A DNA stretch of 8,738 nt from Legionella sp. GTDB taxonomy: Bacteria > Pseudomonadota > Gammaproteobacteria > Legionellales > Legionellaceae. The stretch covers positions 1 to 8,738 of the forward strand of contig SCSO01000398.1 in the NCBI GenBank assembly GCA_004297865.1, in the 5' to 3' direction. Every line of letters starts with the position of its first letter. Position 1 is the stretch's first letter. The position numbers and the translations under genes were made by a program. A model generated the notes under the pieces. The model made no database searches, was not told the DNA's origin, and saw nothing but the letters and a program-made list of their open reading frames with translations. Shown piece by piece: positions 1-5,255 of this stretch.

Positions 1-802
1 CCCCTTGCACCATGTTCTTCCTTTTCCCAGGTAATGGACCTGCTGGAGACAGATCTTTTGCCAAAATTCGTTGATCCAGCTCTATTAAATCATTCTCTGC
101 AACGAAAATACTATGAGAACCACTTAATTGCATAACATCACCTGCTAAGACACTACACCAATTCCCAGCTCTGACCCTTTCCGCTAAAATTAAATTAAAA
201 ATCCAGGACCGTGCAGCTGAGAAATATATACCTTGGAGAAAGCGATCTTTTACTCTTTTTCCTTGCACCAATAAAGCCTCAGCCTTTTCTAAGTTACCAG
301 CATTTCGACCAAAACGCTGTTCACCGAAATAATTAGGCACGCCTCTAGCCTTGATTTGCTCAATACGCTGTATGAAAGCCTCAGGCTCGCTTAATTGTTT
401 TAATTGGATAATAAATTGATTTCCTGTTAAAAAACCGGGGCGGAGTTTTTTATTATGGCGAGAATGCTCCAAAACCCTCCAGTTTGGCTCGGAAATATCC
501 TCAAGGCCCGCAATGTCTTCCCCAGGAGCATGAATGCTGAGCCATTGGGTAGAAAGGGCTTGTCTGTCTTTTAGGCCAGCGTAACTAATTGTCTTAATGG
601 ATTTATTAATGAGACGCGCAAGTGCTTTAACCACGTCCTCAGTATTTAAGCCTTTTTTTTCTATTTTTAGAAGAATATGCTCCCCTTCACCACTGAATTC
701 TCCTGTAAAAAGCTCATTGACTTGAAAATCTTCAGGTGAAGCTTTAAAAGTCGCGGTGGATAGGGGTTTACCATAGGCGTAAGGCCAGTCGAGGGTGTAC
801 AT
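1..802 (-). CDS. truD: tRNA pseudouridine synthase D (TruD), 3' end outside window
   Basis: Converts U13 of certain tRNAs to pseudouridine in the cytoplasm. I translated the minus strand by hand: 267 uninterrupted codons from ATG at 802 to the window edge, against about 350 residues for the E. coli enzyme, so roughly the last quarter is missing. The N-terminus (MYTLDWPYAYGKP) aligns with the E. coli start. SPEDFQVNE (22-30) and GEGEHILLKIEKKG (38-51) are family motifs. AGLKDRQALSTQW (75-87) is the catalytic motif, with D79 equivalent to E. coli Asp80. PNYFGEQRFGRN, near residues 167-178, is the other family signature. The ribosome binding site is weak (a GGAT about 10 nt upstream). The next gene upstream on the same strand is the GIY-YIG gene, 148 bp away, but the repeats between them make a simple operon doubtful. 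I see no frameshift or missing key residue in the visible part. Identification is near certain. Confidence 0.96.
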   Translation of the reverse strand, partial: MYTLDWPYAYGKPLSTATFKASPEDFQVNELFTGEFSGEGEHILLKIEKKGLNTEDVVKALARLINKSIKTISYAGLKDRQALSTQWLSIHAPGEDIAGLEDISEPNWRVLEHSRHNKKLRPGFLTGNQFIIQLKQLSEPEAFIQRIEQIKARGVPNYFGEQRFGRNAGNLEKAEALLVQGKRVKDRFLQGIYFSAARSWIFNLILAERVRAGNWCSVLAGDVMQLSGSHSIFVAENDLIELDQRILAKDLSPAGPLPGKRKNMVQG

Positions 803-852
803 ACAACAATATATCCAAAAAAAGAAAGGATGATAACAGAAAAGGCATTGTC

Positions 853-872
853 ATTCCCGCGTAGCTGGGAAT
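853..872. repeat. Palindromic repeat unit, ATTCCC-N8-GGGAAT (dRS3-like layout)
   Basis: The 6-bp arms ATTCCC (853-858) and GGGAAT (867-872) flank an 8-base centre, GCGTAGCT. A G-T wobble can extend the stem by one pair. This is exactly the layout of the Neisseria dRS3 repeat (ATTCCC-N8-GGGAAT), and similar units are common between genes in many proteobacteria. It lies in the gap upstream of truD, 6 bp from the larger inverted doublet. Only one copy is visible here, so its repeat status in this genome is an inference from similarity to known families. Confidence 0.6.
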
Positions 873-878
873 TCATTT

Positions 879-955
879 TGTAGGTTGGGTCGAGACCCAA
901 CAAAAAATCTTGCGCAAAGATGAAATGGTTGTGTTGGGTCTCGACCCAACCTACA
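879..955. repeat. REPIN-like inverted doublet with perfect 24-bp arms
   Basis: The left arm (879-902) and right arm (932-955) are exact reverse complements over 24 bp, separated by 29 bases. Each arm begins TGTAGGTTGGG on its outer side and is itself a hairpin: GTTGGGTC/GACCCAAC with a 2-base centre (884-901 and 933-950). The spacer carries its own palindrome, TTGCGCAA (910-917). Two small palindromes in inverted orientation is the architecture of a REPIN, a non-autonomous element mobilised by a RAYT transposase; no RAYT is in this window. In RNA the whole unit would fold into one long stem and could affect read-through from the GIY-YIG gene into truD. There is no T-tract, so it is not a standard terminator. 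The right arm overlaps the stop codon of the GIY-YIG gene. Confidence 0.85.
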
Positions 956-1277
956 TCCCGGGGGCAAAAAATTCTTTAAAATTGGCACCATCCGGAATCG
1001 CAAACTCTGAGAGTAAGCTAGGTGTTTGAATTAATTGAACTTTTTCTTTCCGATTCAATTTTTTTATATATCGTTCCAACTCCAAAGCCAAAAGCTTCTC
1101 TCCAACAACTTTCCAACATTGAACAATGCCTAAGGGCTTGAAACTACGAGTATATTTGCATTTTCCACTACCATCCAAATGCGAATGATAACGCTTTACT
1201 AAATTATTTGTATACCCAGTATAATAAGTATTATTGCTGCAAAGTAAGATATATACCCAATAATTAACATTTTCCAT
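951..1277 (-). CDS. Small GIY-YIG domain nuclease (UPF0213/YhbQ-like, possibly Ssn-like)
   Basis: A 108-residue protein that is almost entirely one GIY-YIG nuclease domain. Visible motifs are WVYILLC (GIY position, Y9), YYTGYT (YIG position, Y19-G21), VKRYHSH with the conserved Arg (R29) and His31, and ALELERYIKKL, where E68 aligns with the metal-binding Glu. The catalytic set therefore looks intact. E. coli YhbQ is about 100 residues, and the family includes uncharacterised proteins and, as I recall, the Ssn single-strand-specific nucleases. I chose the ATG at 1277 because GGAAAG lies 4 nt upstream and MENVNYW fits the family N-terminus; an in-frame ATG at 1292 adds 5 residues but has no visible ribosome binding site. 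The last 15-20 residues go beyond the domain, and the TAG stop (951-953) lies in the inverted-repeat arm. The gene is divergent from the GGDEF-EAL gene. The fold is confident; substrate and function are unknown. Confidence 0.87.
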   Translation of the reverse strand: MENVNYWVYILLCSNNTYYTGYTNNLVKRYHSHLDGSGKCKYTRSFKPLGIVQCWKVVGEKLLALELERYIKKLNRKEKVQLIQTPSLLSEFAIPDGANFKEFFAPGM

Positions 1278-1350
1278 GAGTCTTTCCCACATAAATAAGA
1301 ATCTATTTTAGCGCTTAGCTACCTGAAAACACTAATTTATATAAATAAAC

Positions 1351-1399
1351 TATACTTAAAATACCTAAATTTATTTTGTTCTAAATGCGCGATTAGGGA
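1351..1399 (+). promoter_or_regulatory. Possible -10 element and ribosome binding site for the GGDEF-EAL gene
   Basis: The divergent gap between the GIY-YIG gene and the GGDEF-EAL gene is about 130 bp and very AT-rich. TATACT at 1351-1356 matches the sigma-70 -10 consensus at five of six bases, but I find no convincing -35 box at 16-18 bp. AGGGA at 1395-1399 is a plausible ribosome binding site, 10 nt before the ATG at 1410. I see no clear operator palindrome. This is a weak call based on hexamer matching only. Confidence 0.3.
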
Positions 1400-1409
1400 T
1401 AAAAAATAA

Positions 1410-3896
1410 ATGCGGTTACAAAAGAAGGTTTTTTTTGTGATCCTAATAGTATGGACAGTGTTCTGCTTGCTTCTGTATTTGGGATCCAAAGTATTGCTGG
1501 TCAATACCTTTCTATTATTAGAACGAGATAGTGTTTATCAGGATTTACAAAGGGTTAAAGAAGCACTAAATAGAGAAGGGGATGCTCTAGCCAATACCAC
1601 ATCAGACTATGCTACCTGGAATGATATGTATTCCTACATGCAAGGAGAGAATCCTGCCTATGTAGTGAATAACATGAATCTTCCGGGCTTGGTTAATATT
1701 AACTTCGATTTAGTCACTTATTGGAATATAGACGGTAAGCTCGTTGTGGGAGCATCAATAAATAGCGATAAATCCCAAATAATTCCTTATCCAGAAGGCT
1801 TAGAACACTACATTTATCCCGGGGCTAAATTATTTGCTGAGGCAAAAAAAAGAGACCGTTTTTACGGTTTTGGGCTTACAGCCAAAGGCTTAATGGTTTT
1901 AGCTTCCAATTCCCTAAAAGATAGTGATGGGGTGAAAAAATCCTTAGGGACCTTAATCAGTGGTCGTGATATCACACCGGATTTAATCAACAAAATCTCT
2001 AACATCACTAAATTGAAAATTAATCTCTTTTTACCTCAACAAATCAACTCCGATCCAGAATTAAAAACTATTTATGATAAAATCATTGCCAGTGATACGG
2101 AAATGATTACTAATCCCATTAATGATGAGAGTATTGAAGGGTATTTGGTTTTTAGGGACCTCAATGGCAAACCGATTAGCTTATTGTATATATTAACTCA
2201 TAGGGCTATCTATACCGTCGCGCATCAGTCCCTCAATTATTTTATTTTCGCCATCATTATCATGGGTATTGTTTTTGCAGGCATCTTCTTATTCATGATT
2301 CGCATTTTGATTATCAAACGATTAGAAAATCTTTCTAAAGATGTTTTGGATATGAATAGCACTAAAAATCATGAATTATCCCGTCGCGTAAAAGTGGTAG
2401 GAAATGATGAATTGTCTATCGTTTCTTCCCAATTAAATCATATGATGGATATTATTCAATCCTCACATTCAGAGTTAGAAAAACGAGTGGATTTGCGTAC
2501 CAATGAATTGGTGGAAACCAACAAACGTTTACAAAATGAAATTAAAGAACGCAAAGTAGCTGAAGTTTCTTTAACGATACATAAAGAAAATCTAATGCAG
2601 TTAGCGCATTTTGATAGTTTAACCAAATTACCCAACCGTGTTTATTTCAACACTATGCTCAGTGATTCAATTGCCGATGCAACTCGTTTGGAACAAAAAA
2701 TGGCGCTGTTGTTTTTAGACTTAGATGGTTTCAAAAAAATCAATGATGGCCTAGGTCATCACATTGGTGATCTGGTATTAACCGAAGTCGCAAAGCGCTT
2801 TAGAAAACATATTCGCGATACTGACGTTTTGGCACGTTTAGGAGGAGATGAGTTTATTATTCTTCTTAAAAATGTTCGTGATGAATATGCGCAGGCATTT
2901 TCGGATCGCATATTAGAGGATTTAGTGAATCCAGTGATTATCGATCATCATGAGTTTTTCATTAACACTAGCATAGGAATCAGTATCTTCCCCGATGATG
3001 GGGTAACCTTAACTAGTCTGCAAAAAAATGCGGACATGGCGATGTATAAATCCAAGAAATCAGGCGGGCAATGTTATAGTTATTACACCCAAGATATGGA
3101 ATTAGATGCACGTAGCCAAATCGAATTGGAATCTAACCTGCGCCGTGCCCTTAAAAATAATGAGTTCATTTTATATTTCCAACCTAAGATCAATTTGGAT
3201 ACAGAACAAATTATAGGTGTGGAAGCTTTAATTCGTTGGAATCATCCTACTTTGGGCTTAATTTTACCCGATACCTTTATTCCTATAGCTGAAGAAACTG
3301 GGCTTATCATTTCTATTGGTGAGTGGGTGTTAAGGGAAGCTTGTAAAACTTGTAAAGCATGGATTGATGAAGGGTTAGAAGCTCTTTCTGTAGCGATTAA
3401 TATCTCAGCAAAACAATTCCAATTAAGTGATATTGCCAACATTATTAAAAGTGCTTTAGAAGAAACAGGCTTACCGGCGAAATATTTACAAATCGAAGTA
3501 ACTGAAACTGCCATTATGATGAATCTCGATGATACCGAATTTAAATTAAAAGAAATTAATAAGATGGGAGTAAAAATAGCGATTGATGATTTCGGAGTAG
3601 GCTATACCTCTATTTCGCATTTAAAACGTTTCCCAGTGCATTATCTAAAAATTGATCGCGTGTTTATTAATGGTATTCCTCAAAATAAAGACGATCTTGC
3701 TATCGTAAGAACAATGATTGTGTTAAGTCAAAATTTAGATTTAAAGTGCATTGCTGAAGGGGTAGAAACTCAAATACAAGTCGATTGTCTAAAAGAATTA
3801 GGTTGCCATATGGGGCAGGGATATTTCTTCTCTAGACCACTATCTGAGAAAAAATTGGCTTTATTAATCGGCAGAACTGAGGAAAGGGAGTCTTAA
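1410..3896 (+). CDS. Membrane CHASE4-HAMP-GGDEF-EAL cyclic-di-GMP enzyme
   Basis: An 828-residue inner-membrane protein that probably makes and/or breaks down cyclic-di-GMP in response to a periplasmic signal. Order of parts: membrane segment (about 7-33); periplasmic CHASE4-type sensor (about 40-260, with the typical TTSDYATWNDMYSYM at 63-77); second membrane segment (about 276-302); HAMP (about 299-350); a coiled-coil linker (about 350-395); GGDEF domain (about 398-560); EAL domain (about 570-820). The synthase site is canonical, LGGDEF with GGDEF at 478-482, and the product-inhibition site RDTD (469-472) sits the usual 5 residues upstream. The EAL domain keeps EALIRW (605-610), N664 and Q669 in NISAKQ, E696 in EVTET, DDFGVGY (726-732), K747 in LKIDR, AEGVET (782-787) and Q803. 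Both halves therefore look active. Which activity dominates cannot be read from sequence. It is the first gene of a pair with the PEBP gene, 1 bp downstream. Confidence 0.95.
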   Translation: MRLQKKVFFVILIVWTVFCLLLYLGSKVLLVNTFLLLERDSVYQDLQRVKEALNREGDALANTTSDYATWNDMYSYMQGENPAYVVNNMNLPGLVNINFDLVTYWNIDGKLVVGASINSDKSQIIPYPEGLEHYIYPGAKLFAEAKKRDRFYGFGLTAKGLMVLASNSLKDSDGVKKSLGTLISGRDITPDLINKISNITKLKINLFLPQQINSDPELKTIYDKIIASDTEMITNPINDESIEGYLVFRDLNGKPISLLYILTHRAIYTVAHQSLNYFIFAIIIMGIVFAGIFLFMIRILIIKRLENLSKDVLDMNSTKNHELSRRVKVVGNDELSIVSSQLNHMMDIIQSSHSELEKRVDLRTNELVETNKRLQNEIKERKVAEVSLTIHKENLMQLAHFDSLTKLPNRVYFNTMLSDSIADATRLEQKMALLFLDLDGFKKINDGLGHHIGDLVLTEVAKRFRKHIRDTDVLARLGGDEFIILLKNVRDEYAQAFSDRILEDLVNPVIIDHHEFFINTSIGISIFPDDGVTLTSLQKNADMAMYKSKKSGGQCYSYYTQDMELDARSQIELESNLRRALKNNEFILYFQPKINLDTEQIIGVEALIRWNHPTLGLILPDTFIPIAEETGLIISIGEWVLREACKTCKAWIDEGLEALSVAINISAKQFQLSDIANIIKSALEETGLPAKYLQIEVTETAIMMNLDDTEFKLKEINKMGVKIAIDDFGVGYTSISHLKRFPVHYLKIDRVFINGIPQNKDDLAIVRTMIVLSQNLDLKCIAEGVETQIQVDCLKELGCHMGQGYFFSRPLSEKKLALLIGRTEERES

Positions 3897-3897
3897 T

Positions 3898-4416
3898 ATG
3901 CGCTTATTCAAATTAGCGATTTTAAGTTTGTTAACCAGCGCGGCACAAGCAGAAAAATTGCAGCTAGCTAGCGAAGGCTTTGCAGCAAATACCTTATTCC
4001 CTGTCCTGTATGCCTGCGATGGTAAAAGCATTGCCCCACCATTAAATTGGATTAATGTACCTAAAAACACCGTTTCTTTAAGTTTGATAGTAAAAGATCT
4101 CACCAGTAGTAAACCTATTTACCAATGGGTAATTTATGATATTCCCGCAAGCATTAGTTCTATCGATGAAAGTTCCGGGGCACTTCCTGCGCAAATTTTA
4201 CAAGGTAAAAACAGTTGGAACAAAACAGGGTACTACGGTTTATGTCCTCCTTTAGGGAAGTTGCATGTCTATGAGTTTTCTCTTTATGCCTTAGATAAAA
4301 AACTCAATCTTCCTGTTGGCGTGGATGCGCAAACTTTGTTGCAGGCTATGGAAGGTTCAGTAGTGCAAAAAGCAACTCTAACAGCCAGCTATAGCCGTTG
4401 GCCTTGGGCACAATAA
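3898..4416 (+). CDS. Periplasmic PEBP-family (YbhB/YbcL-like) protein
   Basis: A 172-residue protein with a clear signal peptide (MRLFKLAILSLLTSAAQA, cleavage after residue 18), so it should act in the periplasm. Family marks are LYACDGKSIAPPLNW (38-51), VPKNTVSLSLIVKD, QWVIYDIP (76-83), GYYGLCPPLG (111-120) and HVYEFSLYALD (123-133). PEBP proteins bind phosphate-bearing head groups or other anions through a pocket that normally includes DPDxP, a His before W-V, and the His of HRY. Here the first is DLTSS (67-71), the second is Q76, and only H123 remains, so the usual ligand may not be bound. C40 and C116 could form a disulfide. The ATG follows the upstream stop by 1 bp, and its ribosome binding site AAGGGAG (3884-3890) lies inside the upstream gene. 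It is therefore co-transcribed with the CHASE4-GGDEF-EAL gene and probably translationally coupled. The family call is firm; the ligand is unknown. Confidence 0.88.
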   Translation: MRLFKLAILSLLTSAAQAEKLQLASEGFAANTLFPVLYACDGKSIAPPLNWINVPKNTVSLSLIVKDLTSSKPIYQWVIYDIPASISSIDESSGALPAQILQGKNSWNKTGYYGLCPPLGKLHVYEFSLYALDKKLNLPVGVDAQTLLQAMEGSVVQKATLTASYSRWPWAQ

Positions 4417-4422
4417 AGACAC

Positions 4423-4480
4423 TTGAACAATCCTTATAATTCTGCTTAATATGAGCTGCAGTTATTTTTAAAAATAAGGA
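4423..4480 (+). promoter_or_regulatory. Leader of the orphan gene: possible promoter, PmrA-like motif, ribosome binding site
   Basis: The 72-bp gap after the PEBP gene holds several overlapping signals. TTGAAC (4423-4428) and TAATAT (4447-4452) form a -35/-10 pair with an 18-bp spacer, four of six matches each. A perfect TATAAT (4435-4440) also occurs but lacks a -35 partner. CTTAATATG (4445-4453) differs by one base from cTTAATatT, the Legionella PmrA consensus as I recall it. It lies only 35 bp before the start codon, which is close for an activator site. AAGGA (4476-4480) is a good ribosome binding site, 8 nt before the ATG at 4489. The ribosome binding site is firm; the rest is tentative. 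Confidence 0.4.
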
Positions 4481-4488
4481 TGTTGATT

Positions 4489-5175
4489 ATGACTCAAGCT
4501 AAACAAGACTCTGCTATTGAAACACCTCCTATAGACCTACTAAACACGCCCCTGGGGAAACATGTTCGTCCTCTTCTGAATGCAGATGGAAAAACTTATT
4601 CACCTTCTTCAATCTCTGCTATGTTAGCTCGCTGGCATTTTGCTAACCCTGATATTACCGCTGAAGCGATTTCGCGTTTTAATGCAGGACATGTTAGTGG
4701 TTGTCCCTTCTCCCGATCTGGTACTTTTGTTCCTGACAAGGACGGAACCTATGCACCGACCCTACATTTAGGAACGACTAGAGTTTATACTAAGTACGGA
4801 CTCATCGATGAGGAACAATGGAATAAACTCGTGAGTTTTCTTTGCCCCAATGGGGAAAAAAGAGTGTATTTGAAGAAGTTATTGGAGTATTTGCAAATAC
4901 GTGCTGAACAAGATCCACAAGAACTTGATACTGGAAGAAATACGAATGGTTTTTTTTCTTCTAAAAAGATTCAGTGTACTGCCGCTGCAGAATCTTGGAA
5001 GCAAGCATTTGAAGGTTTAGCACTTAATCCTGGGGAAAAGGAACTTTATACGAACAAAGAAAAACTCCGTGCTTTCTTTGAGGATATGAATAAAGCATTT
5101 ACTAGTCCGGCTTTTGATGGAGATTCATTTTTTGAGGATGAAGATAAGCGTGATACGAAAAGTAAGATAAGTTGA
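4489..5175 (+). CDS. Unrecognised soluble protein, acidic C-terminal tail
   Basis: A 228-residue protein I do not recognise. I chose the ATG at 4489 because AAGGA sits 8 nt upstream; an in-frame ATG at 4480 overlaps that site and would add three residues. There is no signal peptide or membrane segment. A compact central region contains AGHVSGCPFSRSGTFVP, followed by an acidic or aromatic stretch and LHLGTTRVYTKYGLIDEEQW. A second part is helical and charged (KKLLEYLQIRAEQ ... ESWKQAFEGLA ... KLRAFFEDMNKAF). The tail FFEDEDKRDTKSKIS has a cluster of E/D about 12-15 residues from the end, then small polar residues and an Ile near the terminus. That resembles the E-block type of Dot/Icm secretion signal but is not proof. 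The gene stands alone: same strand as the PEBP gene but behind its own leader, and convergent with plcB. It could be a translocated substrate or simply a lineage-specific cytoplasmic protein. Confidence 0.85.
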   Translation: MTQAKQDSAIETPPIDLLNTPLGKHVRPLLNADGKTYSPSSISAMLARWHFANPDITAEAISRFNAGHVSGCPFSRSGTFVPDKDGTYAPTLHLGTTRVYTKYGLIDEEQWNKLVSFLCPNGEKRVYLKKLLEYLQIRAEQDPQELDTGRNTNGFFSSKKIQCTAAAESWKQAFEGLALNPGEKELYTNKEKLRAFFEDMNKAFTSPAFDGDSFFEDEDKRDTKSKIS

Positions 5176-5186
5176 GAAGATTTGCA

Positions 5187-5255
5187 TTCGTAGTATTGTA
5201 GCCTGTATTACGACTTCGTCTAATGCAGGCTACAACTACATTCCATTCCTACGAA
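5187..5255. repeat. Long imperfect hairpin repeat between convergent genes
   Basis: The core arms TTGTAGCCTG (5196-5205) and CAGGCTACAA (5226-5235) match perfectly. The stem continues inward through a T-G wobble, ATTA/TAAT, one bulged C and GAC/GTC, closing on a 3-base loop (5215-5217). Further out, GTAG (5190-5193) can pair with CTAC (5236-5239), or TTCGTAG (5187-5193) with CTACGAA (5249-5255). The GTAGCC...GGCTAC outline resembles a palindromic intergenic repeat widespread in gammaproteobacteria. Placed between the ends of the orphan gene and plcB, it may stop transcription or protect both messages, but there is no T-run, so a classic terminator is not supported. The far end overlaps the plcB stop codon. 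Confidence 0.7.

Noticed and set aside
667..903. A 78-codon minus-strand reading frame running through the inverted repeat into the truD region
   Set aside because: It overlaps truD in another frame, starts inside the repeat, and its translation has no family features. truD has strong homology.
879..955. The inverted doublet as a rho-independent terminator for the GIY-YIG gene
   Set aside because: The stem is long but is not followed by a run of T on the relevant strand. Repeat architecture explains it better.
1278..1292. The upstream ATG of the GIY-YIG gene (adds MWERL)
   Set aside because: No ribosome binding site before it, whereas GGAAAG sits 4 nt before the ATG at 1277, which also fits the family N-terminus.
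3242..3514. A 90-codon minus-strand reading frame within the EAL domain
   Set aside because: Antisense to a well-conserved coding region; a shadow of the real gene.
3864..4103. A 79-codon minus-strand reading frame across the GGDEF-EAL/PEBP junction
   Set aside because: Antisense to two supported genes, including the signal peptide region; no independent support.
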